Part shown: positions 6,476 through 11,714 of the stretch, in pieces
How positions within the stretch are numbered: the first letter of the stretch is position 1
Layout of the letters: every line of letters begins with the position of its first letter
NCBI GenBank assembly: GCA_022865545.1
Contig: JALHTA010000426.1
Coordinates: forward strand, 1-11,714
Length of the DNA stretch: 11,714 bases
Source of the DNA: Actinomycetota bacterium
GTDB taxonomy: Bacteria; Actinomycetota; Humimicrobiia; Humimicrobiales; Humimicrobiaceae
Direction: 5' to 3'
Notes under the pieces: generated by a model
What the model saw: the letters and a program-made list of their open reading frames with translations, nothing else
What the model was told of the DNA's origin: nothing
Database searches by the model: none
Translations under genes and position numbers: made by a program

Positions 6476-7456
6476 TCAATAAAGAAGTTGGTGTCTCCTG
6501 CTTCTGATGGCATCAATTGCAATGACAAGTACCAGCAGTGCCCCTTTGACGACCATACGGAGAAATACTGGTACATCAATAAGTACCATCCCGTTTGATA
6601 TTGTCTGGATTATCACAAGTGCAATAAAAACACCCAGGAAATTGCCTTTGCCTCCGCCGACCACTACTCCTCCCAGCACAACAACAGTCAGGACTTCAAG
6701 CTCTGCACCTGTACCATATTCTGGTCTTCCTGAGCCAAGCTGTGAGATCAGGAGAAGGCCCGCAATCGCAGAAAAGAATCCTGAGATCACATAGGACACT
6801 ATTTTTACCCTGTCTACTGCTATTCCTGCAAGTCTTGCAAGGTTTTCATTACCTCCGATTGTAAAGAGGTCCCTACCGAATCTGGTAAACTTCAGTATTA
6901 AACTCAGTATTATAAAAGCAACTATTATATAAACTGTAGTGATGGGAAACACATTTTTCAGGTAAATCCTTCCCAGACTCTGTACAAAGACATTCGCTAT
7001 CCTGGGATTTAGATCGGCCCAGAAATAACATACTCCCCTGATTATGGCAAGCGTACCTAGAGTGGTAATGATCGGGTTGATCCCGACCTTTGTTATTATA
7101 AGTCCATTTATAAGGCCGACGAGGCTGCCGATCGCCAATGCTATCAGGAACACATAGGGGGTGGGGATCTCTATACCGTCCATTATAAGCACTGCACTGA
7201 CTATTCCGGCAAGACCAGCTGTCGAACCGACCGAGAGGTCAAATCCTCCGCCTATCATAACAACAGTAACACCGGCTGCCATTATTCCAAATACGGCAAA
7301 GTTATTAAAAATACCTTTTATATTCTGTATCGCTAAAAAATTCTCACTGGTAAGAGAGAATAGGAGCATCATTACTATATATATTCCGATCAGGGTAGGT
7401 GTCGGAGTTCTCAAGAAATTCATGATCTGTGAATATTTTTTTCCTGTCTTTTGCAT
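6476..7456 (-). CDS. CUT2 (ribose-type) ABC transporter permease, second copy
   Basis: A 326-residue inner-membrane permease of the RbsC/AraH family (BPD_transp_2). Together with the other permease and the ATPase it forms the channel through which the binding protein delivers its ligand. It is built mostly of hydrophobic helices. The family motif GGGFDLSVGS (69-78) is present, followed by NGLIITKVGINPIITTLGT, the cytoplasmic IGGNENLARLAGI coupling-loop region that contacts the ATPase, and a C-terminal GGVVVGGGKGNFLG. ATG 7456 follows TGGAGGAT at good spacing. It is the last importer gene, 37 nt after the first permease. The gap to the next gene is 120 nt and holds a strong hairpin. Two different permeases suggest a heterodimeric channel. 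The family assignment is secure; the ligand is unknown. Confidence 0.95.
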   Translation of the reverse strand: MQKTGKKYSQIMNFLRTPTPTLIGIYIVMMLLFSLTSENFLAIQNIKGIFNNFAVFGIMAAGVTVVMIGGGFDLSVGSTAGLAGIVSAVLIMDGIEIPTPYVFLIALAIGSLVGLINGLIITKVGINPIITTLGTLAIIRGVCYFWADLNPRIANVFVQSLGRIYLKNVFPITTVYIIVAFIILSLILKFTRFGRDLFTIGGNENLARLAGIAVDRVKIVSYVISGFFSAIAGLLLISQLGSGRPEYGTGAELEVLTVVVLGGVVVGGGKGNFLGVFIALVIIQTISNGMVLIDVPVFLRMVVKGALLVLVIAIDAIRSRRHQLLY

Positions 7457-7493
7457 TTATCCTCCAAAACTTGAGATTATTTAAATAAATACC

Positions 7494-8477
7494 TTATACT
7501 CTTTTTATTGCTCTTGACTGCCTGATCTCATATGCCGCAACAACAAGTATCAGTACTGAACCCTGTACTATCTGTATATAGAAATAATAAACATTCATTA
7601 TTGTCAGGAAATTATATAAAACACTCAATATAAATACGCCTGCAAGCGTTCCAAGGATCGAACCCCTGCCGCCCCCAAGCGCCGTTCCGCCCAGGATTAT
7701 TGAAGAGATTATGACCAGTTCAAGCCCCTGTCCATGCTGGGGCATGCCTACAGCTGTAAGCGAAGTAAGTATCAATCCGCCCAGGGATGCTGTAATGCCT
7801 GATAACAAAAAACCGATAAATTTTACCTTTTTAACATTGATACCGGAAAGAAAAGATGCCAGTGGATTGGATCCTATTGCATATATTTTTCTTCCCCACT
7901 TGGAGTAATCCATTATTATATAGGTAATAATAAATATTATTACGAAAAGTACGATTGGAAATGGTATGACCTTAAAAATGAATCCCCTGCCTATAAAATC
8001 TATGACCGGGTTCATTGCAAGCCTCGATTCACCATTCGTAAGGGTATAACCGATACCTCTCCATATAAACATGGTACCTATCGTGGCAATAATGGAATTT
8101 ACGCCTATCACTGTGACTAACATCCCATTGAATGCCCCCATCGCTGCACCAGCTATAAGTGCGATGATCACTACCAGCCAGCCGGGTAGACCTGCTTCAA
8201 GAAGGACTGCTGTAAGGCAAGCAGTAAGACCAATATTACCGCCAATAGAAAAATCGATCTCACCCGAGACCATTAGCATCGTAAGGACAGCCGCAACTAT
8301 CCCGATAAATGAAAGATTATTGACCATGGGGATAAGATTAAGTTTTGAAAAGAAAAATGGTCTTCCAAAATAAGAAGCCAGGGCAAACATCAATGCAAGA
8401 ATTATAAATAATATTGCTGTATTGTTTATTTTTATATGTCTTTTTTTACCGATCCCACTAGCCCCATTTTCTGGCAT
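7494..8477 (-). CDS. CUT2 (ribose-type) ABC transporter permease, first copy
   Basis: A 327-residue polytopic inner-membrane permease of the RbsC/AraH/XylH family. A short basic cytoplasmic N-terminus (KKRHIK) precedes the first helix. The conserved SGEIDFSIGG (71-80), NGMLVTVIGVNSIIATIGT, the coupling-loop region IGSNPLASFLSGI and ALGGGRGSILGTLAG match the family in order. ATG 8477 is preceded by GGGGAGGATATT, a strong ribosome binding site. It follows the ATPase gene by 19 nt. Its sequence is clearly diverged from the other permease, so the pair probably forms a heterodimer rather than being a recent tandem duplication. Confidence 0.95.
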   Translation of the reverse strand: MPENGASGIGKKRHIKINNTAILFIILALMFALASYFGRPFFFSKLNLIPMVNNLSFIGIVAAVLTMLMVSGEIDFSIGGNIGLTACLTAVLLEAGLPGWLVVIIALIAGAAMGAFNGMLVTVIGVNSIIATIGTMFIWRGIGYTLTNGESRLAMNPVIDFIGRGFIFKVIPFPIVLFVIIFIITYIIMDYSKWGRKIYAIGSNPLASFLSGINVKKVKFIGFLLSGITASLGGLILTSLTAVGMPQHGQGLELVIISSIILGGTALGGGRGSILGTLAGVFILSVLYNFLTIMNVYYFYIQIVQGSVLILVVAAYEIRQSRAIKRV

Positions 8478-8496
8478 AATATCCTCCCCTTAAACT

Positions 8497-9990
8497 TCAC
8501 TGACAAGCTTTGCTGAGTAATTTTTCTTCCGAAGCTTCATTTCTTAAATACTGGCCGGTAAATCTGCCCTTATTCATCGTTATGATCCTGTCAGCAATAG
8601 ACAGTATTTCTGGAAGTTCTGAACTTATCATAATAATTGAAGAACCTCTTTCGCACAGGTCTTCTATTAACTTATATATCTCGATCTTTGCACCGACATC
8701 AACACCGCGTGTCGGTTCATTTAAGATTATTATCTGTGAACCGCTTTCAAGCCATTTTGCAAGCACGACTTTTTGCTGATTTCCACCAGAAAGACTGTTC
8801 ACTTCCTGGTCAACGGATGGGGTCCTTATACCTATTTCATCTACCCATTTTCCTGCTTTTTGCCTCTCGTTTTTCTTATCGATCAGAAAGCTTTTCCCCA
8901 GGTCGGCTATATTTGCCAGGGTGATGTTTTCTTTTACTCCCATTATAAGGGCAAGTCCTTCTGCTTTTCTGTCCAGTGGTACAAGACCGACTCTTTTATC
9001 CCTGGCAGCTGACGGGCTTTTAATACTTGCTTCTTTGCCATTTATTAGGATCTGTCCGCTTCTTATTTTATTTGCACCAAATAAAGCTTTCACAAGAGAG
9101 GTTCTTCCTGCACCCAATAGTCCGAAGATACCAAGTATTTCTCCTTTTCTTAATTTAAAACTTATATCCTCAAAGCCATCGGCTTTAAGGTTTTTAACTT
9201 CCATTACATAATCGCCGATTTGTACTTCTTTTTTAGGATACATGTCTTTTATATCCCGGCCTACCATCATCTCGACTAATTTATTAGCATCTGTATTTTT
9301 AGTTTTTAAGGTTCCGACCTTCTTGCCGTCACGAAGCACTGTAACCCTGTCTGTTATTTCAAATATTTCTTTGAGTCTGTGAGAGATATATATTATTGCA
9401 ACACCCTTTGCTTTTAAGGTATTTATTATTGAAAAAAGTGACTGGGTCTCCTCTGCTGAAAGTGCAGCAGTGGGCTCATCCATAACCAGTATTTTAGCTT
9501 CCTTTGAGATGGCTTTTGCAATCTCAACGACCTGTTTTTCCGATATAGATAAGTCTCCTATAACTGCATTGGGATCTAGCTTTACATTTAAAATATTTAA
9601 TAATTCATGAGCCTTTTTTATCATCGCTTTCCAGTCTATTATTTTAAAAGGTCCCTTGACTATCTGCTCGCCTATAAATATATTTTCTGTAACGGTTAAA
9701 TTATTGAGAGTATTTAATTCCTGGTAAATCACCCTTATACCGGAAGCCATAGCTTCCGCAGTTCCTTTTATCTCAAATTTCTCATCATCTACATAAATAT
9801 TTCCGGAATCCTTTATATAATTCCCCGCAAGAATTTTTATAAGGGTAGATTTTCCTGCACCGTTTTCACCAAGGATGCCTAAAACTTCTCCTTTTTTTAA
9901 GTCTATAGATACATCATCAAGCGCAACAACACCCGGAAATGTTTTTGTAATATTTTCCATTCTTAAAACTATATCATTATACTCAGACAA
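8497..9990 (-). CDS. CUT2 (RbsA-type) double ATP-binding subunit
   Basis: A double nucleotide-binding-domain ATPase that powers import on the cytoplasmic face. Numbered from TTG 9990 (497 residues): first domain Walker A GENGAGKST (41-49), signature LSISEKQ (147-153), Walker B ILVMDEP (167-173) and switch H204. In the second domain Walker A is degenerate (GLLGAGRTS, 290-298), the signature LSGGNQQK (400-407) is canonical, Walker B reads IIILNEP (420-426) and Ser replaces the switch His (MISSELPE). This asymmetry is usual in the RbsA family. The frame opens at ATG 10026, but that codon lies inside a 15-bp hairpin and has no ribosome binding site. TTG 9990 is preceded by GGCGGTGAT at good spacing, and protein similarity begins just after it. 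It lies 107 nt after the binding-protein gene and 19 nt before the first permease gene. Confidence 0.93.
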   Translation of the reverse strand: MSEYNDIVLRMENITKTFPGVVALDDVSIDLKKGEVLGILGENGAGKSTLIKILAGNYIKDSGNIYVDDEKFEIKGTAEAMASGIRVIYQELNTLNNLTVTENIFIGEQIVKGPFKIIDWKAMIKKAHELLNILNVKLDPNAVIGDLSISEKQVVEIAKAISKEAKILVMDEPTAALSAEETQSLFSIINTLKAKGVAIIYISHRLKEIFEITDRVTVLRDGKKVGTLKTKNTDANKLVEMMVGRDIKDMYPKKEVQIGDYVMEVKNLKADGFEDISFKLRKGEILGIFGLLGAGRTSLVKALFGANKIRSGQILINGKEASIKSPSAARDKRVGLVPLDRKAEGLALIMGVKENITLANIADLGKSFLIDKKNERQKAGKWVDEIGIRTPSVDQEVNSLSGGNQQKVVLAKWLESGSQIIILNEPTRGVDVGAKIEIYKLIEDLCERGSSIIMISSELPEILSIADRIITMNKGRFTGQYLRNEASEEKLLSKACQ

Positions 9991-10004
9991 AATATCACCG
10001 CCCT
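9988..10004 (-). promoter_or_regulatory. Ribosome binding site and TTG start of the ABC ATPase
   Basis: The minus strand reads AGGGCGGTGATATT then TTG. GGTGAT matches the 16S anti-Shine-Dalgarno consensus and ends 3 nt before the TTG. This decides the start in favour of TTG 9990 over the in-frame ATG 10026, which has no such site. Confidence 0.7.
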
Positions 10005-10008
10005 TATA

Positions 10009-10054
10009 AACAATTGAGAAGGCCAATCGATATATTTTAGCCTTCTCAATTGTT
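10009..10054 (-). repeat. 15-bp perfect hairpin between binding protein and ATPase genes
   Basis: The arms AACAATTGAGAAGGC (10009-10023) and GCCTTCTCAATTGTT (10040-10054) pair without mismatch around a 16-nt loop. The hairpin starts 43 nt past the binding-protein stop and ends 18 nt before the ATPase TTG. The downstream sequence TATAAGGG has no T-run, so this is not a full terminator. In ABC operons such hairpins after the binding-protein gene stabilise its message or partly attenuate downstream genes, which raises binding protein above the membrane parts. That role is inferred here. Confidence 0.75.
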
Positions 10055-10097
10055 ACTATTTTTAGCTCATTTAATCTATATCCATTAATGCTTTAAC

Positions 10098-11243
10098 TTA
10101 TTCCACCATTTCAGGATACCATTCCGCCATATTCTCCATTGATATAACTACGTTTTCAACATACATAAACGGAGGAACAAGCTGTCCATTCATCAATGCT
10201 ACTGAAGCAGGAACAAGATATTCACCATACCTTTCAGGGAAGTATGCTATTGAAGCTTTTACAAGTCCATCTACAACCTGCTGATTTGCAGTCACATCTG
10301 CACCCTGTGTGATTACTATCCATTTTTCTGCATCCCACCTGCCTGCAGTCTGAACAGCTGCAAGAATACCACTCATGGTCTGTGCATTAACAGATGTTAA
10401 AACAACATATTCAGCATCAGGAATAGTTGCCAGTACATCTGTCATAGCCTTGCTTGCCTGTTCAGCTTCACCAGCTCCACCGTCTGCCCTAATGGTGATC
10501 GGGTCAATTATTTCTACTCCATATTTATCAGCGAATGCCTGGTAAAATCCTTCCGAACGAAGCATTACCACTTCACCAGCTGAAGGCATCTGCATCAATA
10601 CGATATTATCGATCATATCGATTCCGCCCATGTCTTCAACATATCTTATTGCTTCTTCACCAGCCAGATAAGCAACTTTGAAGTTATTTACACCCATAAA
10701 TGGAGCATTTGGTGTAGGTACGTCAACAGCAATTATTGGGATACCAGCTTGCTCGAATTTGGTAGAAATAATACTATTAACTTTTGAATCGAATTGGAAG
10801 TTAATAAGTACATCAGGACTTTTTGCAAGCATAATATCTGCATTTTTAAGACCTATGGTTGCATCATACTGGTTGTCAGCATAATAGAGGTCTGCTGGGT
10901 TACCACCAGCAAGCACCCACTGGTCCTGAACATTTTGCCATACATCCTCACAGAATGGGATCCCGCCCATGATATTTGTAAATGCAAGCGTGTGTCCTGC
11001 TGCAGGTGCATCAGCATATGCTTCATTGGCTATTGCAGATGCCCTGAGTGTCTCATAATATGCATATCCTCCTGCTGCTTCCTCTACTACTGTAACAGTC
11101 TCGGTTACAGTCTCTATTACAGTCTCAGTTATTATCTCAGTAACAACCTCTTTCTCAGCTGGCGTGCAGGCTGGAAGTATCATGAACACTGAGATCATGG
11201 CTACTATCAGCCCCACAAATACGATTTGTTTTACTTTACTCAT
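10098..11243 (-). CDS. CUT2-type substrate-binding lipoprotein (periplasmic-binding-protein fold type I)
   Basis: A 381-residue extracytoplasmic binding protein that captures the ligand for the importer. The N-terminus is a lipoprotein signal: basic MSKVK, a hydrophobic core, then lipobox LPAC with C26 as the lipidated residue. Residues 32-55 form a Glu/Thr/Val-rich tether (ETVTETVTVVEE), encoded by a 12-bp DNA tandem repeat. The globular part (about 60-381) resembles the RbsB-like sugar-binding family (Peripla_BP_4): HTLAFTNIMGGIPFCEDVWQ, the strand DVLINFQFDSKV, IPIIAVDVPTPNAPFMGVNN and GGAGEAEQASKAMTDVL. ATG 11243 follows AAGGAGGGT at ideal spacing. It is the first gene after the operon promoter, and a hairpin follows its stop. 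Family members bind pentoses, hexoses, inositol or AI-2. The ligand here is unknown, and I suspect a methylated sugar-like compound from the downstream genes. Confidence 0.93.
   Translation of the reverse strand: MSKVKQIVFVGLIVAMISVFMILPACTPAEKEVVTEIITETVIETVTETVTVVEEAAGGYAYYETLRASAIANEAYADAPAAGHTLAFTNIMGGIPFCEDVWQNVQDQWVLAGGNPADLYYADNQYDATIGLKNADIMLAKSPDVLINFQFDSKVNSIISTKFEQAGIPIIAVDVPTPNAPFMGVNNFKVAYLAGEEAIRYVEDMGGIDMIDNIVLMQMPSAGEVVMLRSEGFYQAFADKYGVEIIDPITIRADGGAGEAEQASKAMTDVLATIPDAEYVVLTSVNAQTMSGILAAVQTAGRWDAEKWIVITQGADVTANQQVVDGLVKASIAYFPERYGEYLVPASVALMNGQLVPPFMYVENVVISMENMAEWYPEMVE
11095..11142. repeat. 12-bp tandem repeat coding for the lipoprotein tether
   Basis: Four 12-bp units with consensus ACAGTCTCAGTT on the plus strand lie head to tail at 11095, 11107, 11119 and 11131; the fourth is diverged. 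On the coding strand each unit gives one E-T-V-T-like tetrapeptide. The array makes a flexible spacer between lipid anchor and binding domain. Because the period is a multiple of three, it can gain or lose units without a frameshift. Confidence 0.75.
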
Positions 11244-11480
11244 TCTTTTACCCTCCTTTTAAAGGAACACTTGTTTTAATGACTTTAAATTCCTTCTCTT
11301 TAAGCCCTCACCTCCTAGCTCGAGAATTTTTTCCCTTGAACAGAGAAAATTAATATAAATATATTTTTAATATGAAATTTACTTTGTTTAAAATAAAGGA
11401 TTATTAATGCATTGGAATATAAATATAAAAATATTTAAGATTTTGACCCTCCTCAGCAAAACGATTCGCAAAACGTTTCG
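11244..11480 (-). other. Long untranslated leader of the operon
   Basis: From the predicted transcription start (about 11480) to ATG 11243 is roughly 235 nt, which is AT-rich and holds no credible gene. It contains two Shine-Dalgarno-like sequences without a usable start codon: AGGAGGGT (11446-11453) and AGGAGGTGAG (11307-11316). The true site AAGGAGGGT stands before the binding-protein gene. AAGGAA and TTCCTT in the last 60 nt can pair weakly. I see no conserved riboswitch core, including the B12 box that might be expected in a corrinoid operon. Confidence 0.45.
11437..11452 (-). promoter_or_regulatory. Leader motif shared with the hairpin loop at 6396-6411
   Basis: GGAGGGTCAAAATCTT on the minus strand, about 30 nt after the predicted transcription start, is the near-identical partner of the loop motif upstream of the methyltransferase genes (15 of 16 bases, same orientation). 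It overlaps a Shine-Dalgarno-like sequence. Whether it is a binding site, an RNA element or chance is open. Confidence 0.3.
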
Positions 11481-11481
11481 C
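11468..11481. promoter_or_regulatory. LacI-family operator
   Basis: GCAAAACGTTTCGC is an inverted repeat around a central CG, with six of seven positions matching between halves. The central AAACGTTT is typical of LacI/GalR-family operators. It lies 5 bp downstream of the predicted -10 box, over the transcription start, where a bound repressor would block initiation. The LacI-family gene ends only about 60 bp upstream. It does not fit the CcpA cre consensus well, so the neighbouring regulator is the likelier ligand. Confidence 0.75.
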
Positions 11482-11485
11482 TATT

Positions 11486-11514
11486 AGAATATTATATTTA
11501 CAACTCTTTGTCAA
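11486..11514 (-). promoter_or_regulatory. Sigma-70-type promoter of the importer/methyltransferase operon
   Basis: On the minus strand, TTGACA (11509-11514) is a perfect -35 box. After exactly 17 nt comes TATTCT (11486-11491), a 4-of-6 -10 box, in an AT-rich context. The start would fall near 11480, inside the LacI-type operator. It stands between the regulator stop codon and the binding-protein gene, so the operon can be expressed separately from the regulator. Confidence 0.72.
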
Positions 11515-11539
11515 TAGAAAATGTATTAGAAAATATTAA

Positions 11540-11714
11540 TTATGTTTTCTTCTTTTTCTTTGCGGGACCGACTGAACCTCTTTCAATGATCTTGGTAGGA
11601 AGGATAATGTTCTTTTCTTCTATTTTCTTTCCCTCTACCATATCAAGCAGAAGGTCCATGGCAGTCTTTCCCATCAGTTTCTTGGGCTGCTTTACTGAAG
11701 TAAGCGGAGGATCG
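11540..11714 (-). CDS. LacI-family transcriptional regulator, C-terminal fragment (cut by window edge)
   Basis: The last 57 codons of a regulator that runs off the window end; the TAA stop is at 11540-11542. The readable frame begins DPPLTSVKQPKKLMGKTAMD, followed by LLLDMVEG and then NIILPTKIIERGSVG. This is the standard end of the sugar-binding domain in LacI/GalR regulators: PPLTSVxQP, xxxGxxAxxLLL, LPTxLIxRxSxG. The DNA-binding N-terminus is off-window. A basic tail (PAKKKKKT) closes the protein. It is transcribed toward the operon, and a matching operator lies about 60 bp downstream. I infer that it represses the importer and methyltransferase genes until an inducer, probably the imported compound or its product, binds. 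Only the fragment is visible, so intactness is unknown. Confidence 0.92.
   Translation of the reverse strand, partial: DPPLTSVKQPKKLMGKTAMDLLLDMVEGKKIEEKNIILPTKIIERGSVGPAKKKKKT

Noticed and set aside
7488..7498. AATACCTTATA here repeats 11 bases of the 17-bp hairpin arm at 6369-6385.
   Set aside because: It overlaps the permease stop codon, has no inverted partner nearby, and an 11-base AT-rich match is expected by chance in 12 kb.
10040..10070. Rho-independent terminator after the binding-protein gene.
   Set aside because: The stem is perfect but on the transcribed strand it is followed by TATAAGGG rather than a run of T. The ATPase gene needed for the importer lies directly downstream, so at most partial attenuation is likely.
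662..11192. Open frames on the plus strand, up to about 130 codons.
   Set aside because: All lie opposite the strong minus-strand genes, lack ribosome binding sites and recognisable protein motifs, and have compositions typical of antisense shadows.
11468..11481. The operator could be a CcpA cre site.
   Set aside because: Positions flanking the central CG do not match the TG...CA of the cre consensus, and a LacI-family gene adjoins it, so a dedicated regulator is more likely.
11244..11539. Possible cobalamin riboswitch in the leader of a corrinoid-dependent operon.
   Set aside because: I looked for the conserved B12-box core and found nothing resembling it; the leader is AT-rich without the expected conserved G/C-rich segments.

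Overview
The window carries one run of bacterial genes, all on the minus strand, so transcription goes from high to low coordinates. It looks like an accessory catabolic operon of an anaerobic bacterium. A LacI-type regulator, a TTGACA-type promoter, a lipoprotein signal peptide and strong GGAGG ribosome binding sites point to Bacteria. The corrinoid methyltransferase chemistry points to an anaerobe, such as an acetogen-like or fermentative lineage. The DNA is AT-rich. I cannot name the phylum; a clostridial Bacillota or an uncultured anaerobic phylum would both fit.

Layout in order of transcription: (1) the C-terminal end of a LacI-family regulator (11714-11540, cut by the window edge). (2) A 296-nt regulatory gap with a good sigma-70-type promoter and a LacI-type operator just downstream of its -10 box. 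(3) A complete CUT2/ribose-type ABC importer: lipoprotein binding protein (11243-10098), double ATPase (9990-8497) and two permeases (8477-7494 and 7456-6476). (4) A gap with a perfect 17-bp inverted repeat. (5) A first methyl-transfer set: URO-D-fold protein (6355-5090), corrinoid protein (5065-4421) and a non-pyrrolysine MttB-superfamily methyltransferase (4372-2921). (6) An AT-rich gap with a perfect palindrome. (7) A second set: another URO-D-fold protein (2803-1700), a second corrinoid protein (1654-1016) and a xylose-isomerase-like TIM barrel (993-13).

Inferred logic: the importer brings in a small, probably sugar-like methylated compound. Substrate-specific methyltransferases (MttB-like and/or URO-D-like) move the methyl group to the cobalt of one of the two small corrinoid proteins. 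The demethylated product may be isomerised by the TIM-barrel enzyme. The LacI regulator probably releases the operator when the substrate or a product binds. A sugar-type importer and sugar isomerase combined with two corrinoid methyltransferase modules is not an arrangement I can match to a characterised pathway, and it is the main point of interest. No reductive activator (RamA-type), MtrH-type or obvious tetrahydrofolate/CoM methyl acceptor, and no pyrrolysine machinery, is visible here.

Several start sites were moved by ribosome-binding-site evidence: the ATPase probably starts at TTG 9990, the MttB homologue at ATG 4372, and the second URO-D protein at ATG 2803. Open frames on the plus strand are shadows of the minus-strand genes.
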